Origin: Callorhinus ursinus
Taxonomy: Eukaryota; Chordata; Mammalia; Carnivora; Otariidae
DNA: 64,000 nt
Assembly (NCBI RefSeq): GCF_003265705.1
Contig: NW_020313044.1
Coordinates: 4,785,399 to 4,849,398, forward strand
Reading direction: 5' to 3'
Position numbers and translations under genes: made by a program. Below, in pieces: positions 55,078 to 64,000 of the stretch; the first letter of the stretch is position 1, and each line of letters starts with the position of its first letter. A model generated the notes under the pieces. That model was not told the DNA's origin. It searched no databases and saw nothing but the letters and a program-made list of their open reading frames with translations.

Positions 55078-56263
55078 CTTTAATCAATCTATTTTTCCTT
55101 TGTGTTCCTTTGGAAAGGATTCTGCTGAGTTTTAAAGAGTTTGGAAATCATTGTACTAGAAAAACCTAAAACTGTGTACAACTACTTAAGCAGCCTTGTG
55201 TAACTTGGTGGGGCTTCCAGAAGCTGCCAGGGCTGTGCAGGTTCTTGGAGCAGTGCACTGTGAGAGAGGAGAGAGTGGAATAGGGAGGTGCAAAGGCTCA
55301 GCTGCCAAATTTCAGCAGGACTCTTTGCTGGTCATTCTTCCTTCAGCAGCAAAGGTGATCCCTAGAAGAGTATTTCTTTTTACCAATTAAGTGCCGAAGC
55401 TGCCTTCCCCGATGACTTCCAGACTGCGAAAAAATAAATTTTCAAAATACAAACTTGGGGTGGGGGAACACAGCATGACCTTGTCTCTTCTACTGAACTT
55501 TGTCACAGCTGGAAGAAGGCAAGTTATGTATGAGAGAGTGTTGTGTGTGTGTGTGTGTGTCTGTCTATTCAGTGGGCTCAGAAGAAATTTATGGATATGT
55601 TGTATTGTAGCAGGGATCCAGGTGTTCCCTAAATCTGAAACCAAGGAGAACATTTCCTTCATGGATTCAGCACACTGATGATTGTTTTCTTTTCAGTATC
55701 TGCATCTTAAGTACTATGATAAAAGATCAGCCCAGAAACCAAGCAGCTTGTTAAGGTGTTTACTGGTTTTGCTAACCATAAAAAAGGGCGTTCCCCAGTT
55801 CCCCATCAGCTGGGAGAAATCCTTCCCCACCCTCCCCTGACCGTCCCCTTTCCCTCCCCCTAAGCAAGTGAATTTTAAATACCACTCTAAAGTTGTTGGC
55901 TGGTGACCTGGAAAATTCCTTTTGCTTTGTTATCCTGTTAATGGCCCATCAGTTTAAACCTCCTACCCCCAGATACTTTCTTTCTCCTAACTAGACTGAA
56001 GAGGGAACAGAGATTTTAAAAAAAAAAAAAAAAATGAAAGAAAGGATTCCTATTTCTAAGGGCTTTGGGAAGATTCCAGGATGGCCAGGCCTGATTGAAT
56101 GGAAGGAAGGAATTTATTTGTCTTGATCAGTCTGTACAGCAGCTAGCAAATGTAAAAGCAAAGTAAATTAGGGTCTTATTGAATGACTTCAGAGGGAGGT
56201 GATAATTTTTGGATGCAGTGGAAGCTCAACTATGTAGGATTTTGGTGGACACAGGTCTTGTGG
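55078..56263. other. Intergenic DNA, nothing recognised
   Basis: A (TG)n run of about 10 units lies at 55541-55561, and a poly(A) run at 56018-56034. No coding or repeat family signature was found. Confidence 0.35.
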
Positions 56264-56347
56264 AAGACTTCTAATTCTAGGGGCGCCTGGGTGGCTCAGT
56301 TGTTAAGCATCTGCCTTCGGCTCAGGTCATGATCCTGGAGTCCCGGG

Positions 56348-56480
56348 ATCGAGCCCTGCATCGAGCCCTGCATCGAGCCCTGCATCGAGCCCTGCATCGA
56401 GCCCTGCATCGAGCCCTGCATCGNNNNNNNNNNGCCCTGCATCGAGCCCTGCATCGAGCCCTGCATCGAGCCCTGCATCG
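56348..56480 (+). repeat. 12-bp minisatellite (ATCGAGCCCTGC)n inside a SINE
   Basis: At least ten perfect units are visible, about six before and four after the gap. The unit arises from ATCGAG and ATCGGG, which lie 12 bases apart in every full-length Can-SINE. Confidence 0.95.
56424..56433. other. Assembly gap (10 N) inside a tandem repeat
   Basis: The gap lies in a 12-bp tandem array. The array on the right is 3 bases out of phase with the left, so 10 is not the real length. Confidence 0.95.
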
Positions 56481-56710
56481 GGCTCCCTGCTCAGCGGGCA
56501 GCCTGCTTCTCCCTCTCCCACTCCCCCCGTCCCCCCTTCGGCTTGTGTCCCCTTTCTCGCTGTGTCTTTCTGTCAAATAAATAAATAAATGAATAATCCT
56601 GAAAAAAAAAAAAGACTTCTAATTCTAGAAGCCTAGATTCGGACTTATGTTAGAGATGTGTAAACGAGTAAGTGTGTGAACGTCAGTCTCCTTCCTTATT
56701 GTCATTTGAA

Positions 56711-56738
56711 AGGTACAGTTCATAAGGTACAGTTCATA
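56711..56738 (+). repeat. Perfect 14-bp tandem duplication
   Basis: AGGTACAGTTCATA occurs twice in direct succession. Confidence 0.95.
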
Positions 56739-56769
56739 ATTGCTGTGGATCTTGTTATTGTTAGTTATA

Positions 56770-56990
56770 AAACCAACAGTTACTATTCACTGCATGTGCC
56801 AGGTACAGGGCTCAGAACTTTTCCTGCATTATCTCATTTAATTCTTACCAGACAACTCCATGAGGTAAGTACTATTATTATCCCTATTTTAGAGGAAATG
56901 GAGGGAAACTTAGGGAAGTGGTACAGAATTCCACCTGGGTTCTCTGTCTTCTTAGCTCCTGCTCTTAACCACAACATTATGCTGTTTATA
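56770..56990 (-). repeat. MIR/L2-type copy
   Basis: CATTATCTCATTTAATTCTT, TCCATGAGGTAAGTACTATT and ATTATCCCTATTTTAGAGGA are the reverse core. Confidence 0.65.
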
Positions 56991-57865
56991 AATGACAAAG
57001 ATGTAAGAAAACATAAGGAGGAAGCAGAGAGTGGCTAAACTATTCCTCCCTAGGGAAGGAAATCCACCCCCTGCTGTTCATGCAGGCCATGAAGTTGCCG
57101 AGTTCTCAGGTCCTCATTAGAGGGGGGACTGTCCTGCATATAATGTTATAAGCGGACCCTTGCCCCTAGCCTTTTGGATTTTTGGGAAAAGGTTCTGACC
57201 ACAAAGCACTATTCTTTTCTTCAGGTCTTGGTGTGTCAGTTTCCATTTCTGAGCTTCCAAAGCAACACACAGAAGCACAGGGAAGTCAGAGTCCTTAACA
57301 TCAACGCCACGCCCTTTACCCACCTCTACTGGCAAGTAGCACCTTGGGCAGTTTTTCCTTCCCAAATAAGCTTTGTCGTCTCTTACATCAACTGGGGCCA
57401 CTAGCTCTCAGATCCATCTTCTGTAACCCCAAAATTCCCTGGGCCACTCCCTGACTGGAGGGGAAGCAGCTGACCAGGTAAGAGGCTGCCACTGGAATGG
57501 CATGCTGAAAAGAGAGCAACCAGGGGAGAGCAATGGGACCGCTAACACTGGCTGGAGAACTTGGCAAAGATGACCTTGCTGGGGGCCTATCCTGGACAGA
57601 ATTCCCGGGGCCTGGCATGGGCTGTTGTGCTCCCCTTTTTAGGAGTTCTTTTGATTTATAAATTGATGTCCCTTTATCTGAAAAAATTAATATATAGTTG
57701 TTGTCAACAATTTAAGTAATAGGATGATTAATAGAGAAAGTAAAAGTATGCCATTAATACAACACACTGCCCTACCGTGTACCTCCGCCCCCGTGCATCT
57801 GCCCAGTCATCACTAGTAACAGTTTGGAATCTGTCCTTCCAGATGGTTCTGCTAGTTTCCTCTGT
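56991..57865. other. Intergenic DNA, nothing recognised
   Basis: Both strands carry frames below 100 codons without a domain. TTAAGTAATAGGATGATTAA near 57710 may be old L1. Confidence 0.35.
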
Positions 57866-57880
57866 GTGTGTGTGGTGTTT

Positions 57881-58081
57881 TTTTGTTTTTTAGATTTATT
57901 TATTTATTTATTTGACAGAGAGAGACACAGTGAGAGAGGAAACACAAGCAGGGGGAGTGGGAGAGGGAGAAGCAGGCCTCCCGCAGAGCAGGGAGCCCGA
58001 TGTGGGGCTCGATCCCAGGACCCTGGGATCATGACCCGAGCCAAAGGCAGACGCTTAACGACTGAGCCACTCAGGCACCCC
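57881..58081 (-). repeat. Can-SINE
   Basis: A 15-bp duplication GTGTGTGTGGTGTTT lies at 57866-57880 and 58082-58096. Recent subtype. Confidence 0.94.
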
Positions 58082-58779
58082 GTGTGTGTGGTGTTTATAT
58101 AAATATCGGTGAGAAGATCCTGTTCTGTACCTTGTGTATCACGAGCATCTTTTGAATTTATCCGTACAGCTCTCCCCTTTTTAACAGCAGCACAGTATTC
58201 CACCTGAAGAATAGACCATCTTCCCTTTTTCCTAATCTCTGCTTTAACTGATCTTTCACTTCCTTGGGAACCTGTCTCAGCTCCCACTTAACATGCCATC
58301 CTCTGGGTCCTGCCTCAGAGAACTGCACAAATGGGAAGGCGGTCAAAAGGTGGGAAAGGCGGTGGTGGGCCCCATATGCGAGGGAGTGGGGGCGGGTGAG
58401 TGTGTTCTGTCCTGGCCATACTGGGGTACACAGGAAGTTCTTTCTCCTCACCCAGCCAAATGGTTCCTCTGTCTGCCTAAGGTAAAACCCCACATTTTAT
58501 GGGAATCATCTTTGAAAATGACAAAGATCAATGCGGAGAAACATGAAAGGCTGTTTTCTTAGAGTTACACTCATCATTTGGGATGTGCACTCTAGGCATG
58601 CACACTGTGGGGCTGTCAGAATGACCAGGCCAGTCCTGTGCCTGCATCCAAGATGTGTTCACTTGAAGTACCCCATGCTCTTCTCTTGGTAGCTCTTCTA
58701 TGTGAGTAACAACTCCATTAGGTAGAAATTTGCTTCTTGTCACTGGAAAGGCATGCCAGCTTAGAGGTTTCAAGCTCTT

Positions 58780-58955
58780 GACCAAATTTGCTCTCTGTAC
58801 CTCAGTTTCCTCATCTGTAAAATGAGGATAATAGTAGTACCTATCTAATTTGGTAGGGTTTTCCTCTGTAACTTAAATAAAATACATGCATGACATATTT
58901 GGTGCATTATATGGTAGATGGCAAGTACTCAATGATGTGAATGATTATACCCTAA
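58780..58955 (+). repeat. MIR copy
   Basis: GTACCTCAGTTTCCTCATCT, GTAAAATGAGGATAATAGTA and GGCAAGTACTCAATGATGTG form one of the best preserved MIRs in the window. Confidence 0.8.
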
Positions 58956-59007
58956 GTCCAAATGCTCTCATTGCACTTTAAACCTAGGTTTTAGAGATCA
59001 TCTAGGT

Positions 59008-59412
59008 CACTGGCTCTTGACTCTGGCTGCCCACTGAAGTCAGCCAGGGAGCCTTAAAAAAAAAAAATGCCAGTGTCCAGGCTTCATTGTCAGAGATTCT
59101 GATAACATCGGTCTGAGGTGGGATCAGGGGGATCATTGCTTTTTTTTTTTTTTTTTTAAGATTTTATTTATTTATTTGACAGAGAGAGACAATGAGAAGG
59201 GGAACACAAGCAGGGGGAGTGGGAAAGGGAGAAGCACGGTTCCTGCAGAGCAGGGAGCCTGATGCCAATGGGGGGCTCGATCCCAGGACCCTGGGATCAT
59301 GGCCTGAGCCAAAGGCAGATGCTTAAGGACTGAGCAACCCAGGCACCCTGGATCATTACTTTTGAAAATCACCCTGGGGATTTCTATTTTGCACCCAGGA
59401 TTGAGACTACTG
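59008..59412. mobile_element. MER5A-like hAT transposon split by a Can-SINE
   Basis: The ends CACTGGCTCTTGA and GAGACTACTG are inverted repeats. GGCTTCATTGTCAGAGATTC, TCTGAGGTGGGATCAGG and TCACCCTGGGGATTTCTATT match MER5A order. The SINE at 59144-59349 interrupts it. Confidence 0.65.
59144..59349 (-). repeat. Can-SINE
   Basis: A 14-bp duplication GGATCATTGCTTTT / GGATCATTACTTTT lies at 59130-59143 and 59350-59363. It is the last SINE of the cluster. Confidence 0.94.
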
Positions 59413-59757
59413 AATTTAGTTCAGTGTTTTGCTTCTAACTGAAGCAAGTGTGAGGCCTGGAGCTGGGAAGGCACTTACCTGGGTTAGACAGCCAGACCAG
59501 AGGGACCCAGGTCTCTCTCATCCTGGATGCCAACCTCCAAAGCTTGTCCTTGGGAGGGAAATCCATCCCTGGAATGCCCTTTAGGTGGTCTTGGGTATGA
59601 TCAGGGGGCTGCCCCTGCTTCTAGTCTCTTTCCAGGTAATACTGCTGGACCCCTCAACCCATTCTTTGGTCACCAACTCAAGGAGGTCTTCCTATAGGAA
59701 GCTGCAATTCTAGAATACCATCCTCCGTTATTACAGCATGTGAAATAATTCCTCCCT

Positions 59758-59810
59758 CCCATCCATCCATCCATCCATCCATCCATCCATCCATCCATCC
59801 ATCCATCATC
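59758..59810 (+). repeat. (CATC)n tetranucleotide microsatellite
   Basis: About 12 CATC units lie in a row, ending at CATCATCTTGAG. Confidence 0.95.
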
Positions 59811-60114
59811 TTGAGAATCTAAGCCCCCTGGAGGCAGGGACAATGTCTGTCCTGTTCGTGTTGTACCGGGCCTAGGGTGGTGACCAGCGCTTGTTAAAAA
59901 AAATACCCATTAGATGACTGAATGAAGGAAATCCCAGGAGGGTAGTTGAATATTTTTTTATTTTTCTGGTCCTAGCCATCTGATTCTCATTACTCCTACA
60001 GCTCGGAAAGCCTCTCTCTGCTTTGGCATTTTATAAACCTCGTGTGCGTACGTTGACATTTTAACCATAAATCCAGAGTTTGGGGGCTGGAAAATTCGAG
60101 ACGAAGGGTTTAGG

Positions 60115-60790
60115 GGAGGGGGGTAAAAACTACCCGGAGGTCCGAAGCCGGCCCAGGGGTTGCCGGGGAGGGGGGGACCGTGGGGCGGGCGCGCCTCCGC
60201 CCCCTGCCTGCCCCCTGCGCGGGAGATGGCCCCGGGCCGCAACATCCATCAGACGGGTGCGCCGCAGCGGTCTCCTCCTGTCCTCGGGGAGGGGACGCCG
60301 TGGGGGAGGGGACGCGATCCGGGTCGCGGCCGGGGAGCGGCTCGGGCAGCAGCCCCCGCATTCCGGCCGCGCGCGCCCCCGGAGGTGGCGCCTTGGGGAG
60401 GCTGTATTTTTTTTTTTTCTTCTTTTTTTTGAGCCTCAGGGGAGTGGTGGGAGGCGGGGAGGGGGCCCTGTGTATGTCCCTTTAAGAGCCGGAGCGCTGC
60501 TCCCGCCTCGCAGGCGCCCGGAGCCTCACAAAAGAACAGGATGTTGTTGATTTGTCACCAAACCACAGAGAGGAAATGATTGTAAATTTCCTTTAAACAT
60601 CCCCACCGCGCTCCGGCCGCCCCCGCTTCCTCCTCCGCCGCCCCCGCCCGGCCCGGCGCAGCGGGGCCTCGGCGCTCCCGCGGGGCGCCCGCTCCCTGGC
60701 CTCCCCGGCCAGGCCACAGGCCCGGGCCGGCTCCGGGGCGCCTGTGGGAGGAGCCCCCGGCCCCCGCCGCGCTCCCGCTCGCGTTTCAGT
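60115..60790. promoter_or_regulatory. Second CpG island, orphan promoter or enhancer
   Basis: This CpG-dense stretch lies about 26 kb upstream of SPRY4. Many CGCG, CCCCGCC and GGGCGG-like words are present, interrupted by two poly(T) runs near 60408-60430. Long open frames here are GC artefacts with low-complexity Gly/Pro/Arg content. No protein domain, convincing splice site or known gene was recognised. It may be a lncRNA promoter or a regulatory island of the SPRY4-FGF1 interval. Confidence 0.7.
60531..60602. promoter_or_regulatory. Non-GC block in the CpG island with ETS, RUNX and TAAA words
   Basis: A 70-base block of ordinary base composition sits inside the island. It carries ACAGGATGTTG (ETS-like), AAACCACAGAG (RUNX consensus ACCACA), GAGGAAATG (ETS/NFAT core) and CTTTAAACATC. 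Density of recognisable words and lack of drift toward GC suggest selection. This was not tested by alignment. Confidence 0.35.
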
Positions 60791-60926
60791 TGCTTTCTTC
60801 GGATTTTTCTTTTTTTTCAACAGCTGCAGCAGAGAAAGGGCCATGCCCTGGAAGCACCTTAGCGTGCGCCCATCCTGTTTAGCCTTACAAGGGCCCTGCA
60901 GAGGCAGTAATCATTACTTCCAGTCC

Positions 60927-60952
60927 GGGGGGGGGGGGGGGGGGGGGGGGGG
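60927..60952. repeat. Run of 26 G
   Basis: A homopolymer of 26 Gs follows CCAGTCC and precedes TTGGGACTGAGG. It can form G-quadruplexes, and its exact length is unreliable in most sequencing. Confidence 0.9.
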
Positions 60953-61479
60953 TTGGGACTGAGGCCCAGGAGGGTTCCCTGAGTAGCCGAAAGTCACCAG
61001 CTCCAGAAACCTCTTGAGGGCTCTTGGCACGCCCAATCTAGATTTGGTTCATCCCAGAGCATATGTTTGTAACCAGTCAGCCATACTGCCAAGGGAACAT
61101 TCTAGAAATTCCCACTCATCAAAGAAGTTCAAAGCAACAATGACTTCAGACCAGGTTATTTCATGAGGAGCATCCCCCACCATGTCCCGCTAGGCACCTG
61201 TCTTTCAGGAGCTGTTTGGGTCTCCGTTCCACCTGTGCCCTTCTGTGCCTTCATGTACCTTCACCTCTTCTGGCCCCTTCCCCATTGTTTTGAATGATTT
61301 TTGAAAGCCTCTGGTGCAGTTAATGTTTGCTTCCAACTTGCAGTCCGTGGTGGAGTGGTCAAGTCTGGTTTGTGGTGCAGGGAAAGGCTCCTTTTGCTGT
61401 ACAGAGTGTTCTTTCTGAGCAATTAATGCTTATGATTCCGGCATTGGCTGCACTGGGGTTCTTGGCTTGAATATAGTTA

Positions 61480-61640
61480 ATGCCCCAGGCGCTGTGCATT
61501 CTCTTCTTTAATCCTTACAGTAGCCCCCTTAGACCTTGCTATTCCCTTAATACAGATGACGATACTGAGGTTCAGAGAGGTTGAGGAGTTGGACCAGCTT
61601 ACACTATAAGTGGAAGTACCAGGACTCATTTGGTCACCAC
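61480..61640 (-). repeat. MIR copy
   Basis: CTTCTTTAATCCTTACAGTA, ATGACGATACTGAGGTTCAG and AGAGGTTGAGGAGTTGGACC are the reverse core. Confidence 0.6.
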
Positions 61641-63219
61641 GTTCTGATTACTGGTGGTGTCTTTCTTTAGTACTTTAAAACTGATTATTTGGTTAGAACG
61701 GGTAAGGGCAGGAGCACAGGATACTTTTGCTGGGTCCTTTGTCACCTTAACTTCTGGGGAACTCTAGGCCAAATCTTACTTTCTGCAAAAAGAGCACCTG
61801 AGTGACTCACACCCTCAGACTAGAATCCTCCCTTTGGGGCCTGGTGAGGGGCTGAGTGGCTTGGACCAAGAGGGGGACTGGTGTGGGCTCTGAGCTCCTT
61901 CCGTTCTACCTGAACAGGAACATGGAAACTTAAAAAAAAAAAAAAAATTGTCTGGTGCTGGATTCCCAAGGTTTCATTTGTGAGACCCTTAATTCTCAGC
62001 CCTACAGGGTGCTGGGTGGATGGGGGTGGGGTGCTAGAAGGTTGTGTTTGACGCCAGATATCATCAATGCCATATAACTTACTGTTCCCTTGTGCCTGCT
62101 CTGTGCCCGTGGACTGGGCCAGGGGCTATCTATGTGCTTTCTCATTCGATCCTAAGAAGGTCGTAAGGAATGAAAAGTCAGTACCCAGAGAGGCTGTCCA
62201 CCTAGGAATGGGGGGTAGCTGGGGTTTGCAGCCCTCTTGTGTGTGTGCAAGGGGAAGTGCCAGCTATCTGGCGTCCCAGAAATGGGACTGCCATGCTTGC
62301 CTTTAGTCAGTGGAGAAGGCCAAGAGGGTCCTTGATGCTGGCGGATTTTGAGAGAGAAATGTGCTGGCCTTTGGCTCCCCTGTGCTGCAGCTGTCTGTAG
62401 TTCGTCACCTCGGAGCACATTTGTCGAGGGATTTCCAGTGTTGCAGCAGTATCTCCACCTGTCCTTTTTGCTTTTATAGATTGCCAGTCACTGGGGCATC
62501 CGGGTCCTGAGCACTTGGAAGGGAGAGCCAGCTGCTTAATTATTTCCATTCCGCAGTTGAGGAACCCAGGGCACCAACATGCCAAGTTGTTGGTCTGGGC
62601 TGGCTGGCTTGATGCAAGAGCAAGACAGCAGGAGTCAGGGCCTTCAGCCTCTGCCACTACTCCATTCTGGGGAAGCAGGAACCGGAGGGTAGGTCATCTG
62701 ATGTCTCTTGGCCTCAGTTTCCTAGGCTGTGCCAGACTGTGGCCTGTGTGGTCTCTGATGGCTCTTCCAGTCATCATCGTCCAAAGAATAGCTTCTGTTT
62801 ACTCATTCGGTTAATATTTATTAAACATCTACTCTATGCCAGGCACTTCCGCTATAGGTGCTGGAGAGACAGCAGAGGACAAAACAAAAGTTCTGTCTTC
62901 TTGGGGTTTACCTCTCAGGTGGAGACCAAAAAAAATTAAACACATCGATATGTGAAATGTCAGGTGGTCCTTCGTGCTCTGGAAGATAAAATGAAGATCT
63001 TGGGCTGGGGGGGGTGCTGTGTGTGAGTACAGGAGGAGGGGTAGTGTTTTATTTAGGGTCATAAGGGAAGGCCCACTGATAAGGTGATATTTGAGAAGGG
63101 AGGGAGAGTGAGCCCTCCTGCCTTGTGAGGTTTGCTATAGGTAGTTGGAATGGCCGAGATAAGGACCAGGAGATGGGAGTGTGTGGTATAGCACTCACAC
63201 TGCGATAAAGGCTGGGTGT

Positions 63220-63340
63220 TATTTACTCCTCTTAGTGCTGTGTTTTGAGGAAGCTGAGACTCAAGAGAGGTTTAGTGACTTGCCCAAGGTCACACAGCAG
63301 TAGGGGGTGGAGGTGAGATTCTAATGCTAGTCTTAACCTT
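63220..63340 (-). repeat. MIR copy
   Basis: GGAAGCTGAGACTCAAGAGA and GACTTGCCCAAGGTCACACA are the reverse MIR core, well preserved. Confidence 0.75.
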
Positions 63341-64000
63341 CATGCTGCTTCCCACTCAGGGACTCTTCTTTTGGAGCTGGTGTTTAATTTTGGACCTAGT
63401 TCTTGTGATTTCTTGGGGATTAAGTGTCAAAAGTGGCCATGACTCCTGGCCCCTTATGTTGCCTGGTGTTGGGGAAAGAGCTGAGGGCCTGAAGTTCCTT
63501 TTTGTGGTAGTACATTTGATGCTGGAAAACCCCATGTTGTGTTTATGGCAGAAGGGGGAAAAACACCTTCAGATTAGTGTAAACAAGAGAAATGGGAGAA
63601 TGGGGTAGCCTGAATCCCTCCACCCCCCTCCTTCGTTTTAATTTCCCCGTGATGGGCTCAACACAGCATGTTGTATTATACAGCGATAATTAAAACACTT
63701 GGATTAGTGAGCTGAGATTTATAGGGCAAACAGGAGCCAGAGGAGAAACGACAGTCATGTCTTTTATTTGCAGGCAGATATCCAAATTGCCACTTGCTTG
63801 CTTTTTCTTCCTGACACTATCACCTACTCTGCTTAATTAGATTCTTTTTTTCTGTATCATTTCCAACACCCGCTCAGCCTGCTGCTCAGCAGCGAGTTGA
63901 GGAAGCTGTGTACTGAACCCTTTGCCACAGCCCAGGGAAGATGAGTCAGGAATGAGGCAAATCGAAGCCAAGGAGCATACCTTGCCTTCAGTCTGTGGAG

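Larger units (their letters stand above)
56281..56611 (+). repeat. Can-SINE with an internal 12-bp tandem array
   Basis: A perfect 17-bp duplication AAGACTTCTAATTCTAG lies at 56264-56280 and 56612-56628. The normal GATCGAGCCCTGCATCGGGC junction is expanded into many ATCGAGCCCTGC units. The rest of the body is complete. Confidence 0.95.
60960..64000. other. Repeat-poor DNA right of the second CpG island
   Basis: No Can-SINE lies from 59.35 kb to the end. MIR or L2-type pieces occur at 61480-61640 and 63220-63340 (minus), and an ancient-family opening with TTAATATTTATTAAACATCT at 62810-63150. GGGTAAGG at 61700 is a possible plus-strand donor. No exon was recognised. Confidence 0.4.

Noticed and set aside
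56296..56576. Repetitive reading frames with MQGS or ALHR units
   Set aside because: These are translations of the 12-bp array inside a SINE and are not genes.
2560..59349. tRNA genes suggested by B-box-like GGTTCAAGCC and GATCGAGCC words
   Set aside because: All occur inside Can-SINEs or MIRs, which are tRNA-derived. None folds into an intact tRNA by eye.
60080..60550. 156-codon plus-strand frame in the second CpG island
   Set aside because: Gly/Arg/Pro composition and a poly(Phe) stretch come from the GC-rich island and its poly(T) run.

Overview
The window is mammalian nuclear DNA from a carnivore. At least 34 copies of the tRNA-derived Can-SINE lie in it, recognised by the head GGCGCCTGGGTGGCTCAG, a CT-rich body and an AAATAAATAAAATCTT tail. 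The subfamily style (TTAAGC..CTGCCTTCGGCTCAGGTCATGATC) looks like arctoid carnivores such as bears, pinnipeds and mustelids rather than the dog-type SINEC_Cf. I cannot name the species. Two 10-N runs (736-745 and 56424-56433) mark assembly gaps.

One protein gene is present: SPRY4 (Sprouty homolog 4) on the minus strand. Its whole 299-residue coding region (24484 down to 23585) lies in a last exon that begins at a good acceptor at 24531. A 3' UTR of about 3.7 kb runs down to about 19870. A non-coding first exon ends at the donor at 33671/33670, inside a CpG-island promoter (about 32.87-34.40 kb). The gene therefore spans about 14 kb. From memory of the human map (5q31.3, order NDFIP1 - SPRY4 - FGF1), the left side should be the NDFIP1-SPRY4 interval and the right side the SPRY4-FGF1 interval. 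No exon of either neighbour was recognised.

Layout: 1-19.87 kb is downstream intergenic DNA with L1 fragments, nine Can-SINEs, MIR copies, a hAT-like element and an AT-rich stretch at 17.6-17.9 kb that looks conserved. 19.87-33.99 kb is SPRY4. 34.0-60 kb is upstream intergenic DNA. From 39.7 to 59.3 kb it is packed with 25 Can-SINEs, often nested, on top of L1M and other ancient repeats. 60.1-60.8 kb is a second strong CpG island with no gene that I can assign, followed by a run of 26 Gs and more repeat-poor sequence to the end.

SPRY4 dampens receptor tyrosine kinase/RAS-ERK signalling. The sequence gives some regulatory leads: a promoter with four ATGAATGG repeats interleaved with NRF1-type palindromes, a predicted 11-codon upstream ORF across the exon junction, a CA repeat and a miR-21 seed match in the 3' UTR, and a 25-kb Can-SINE-free zone around the gene. 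I saw no sign of a wholly new protein system. The unusual items are regulatory and retrotransposon structures.
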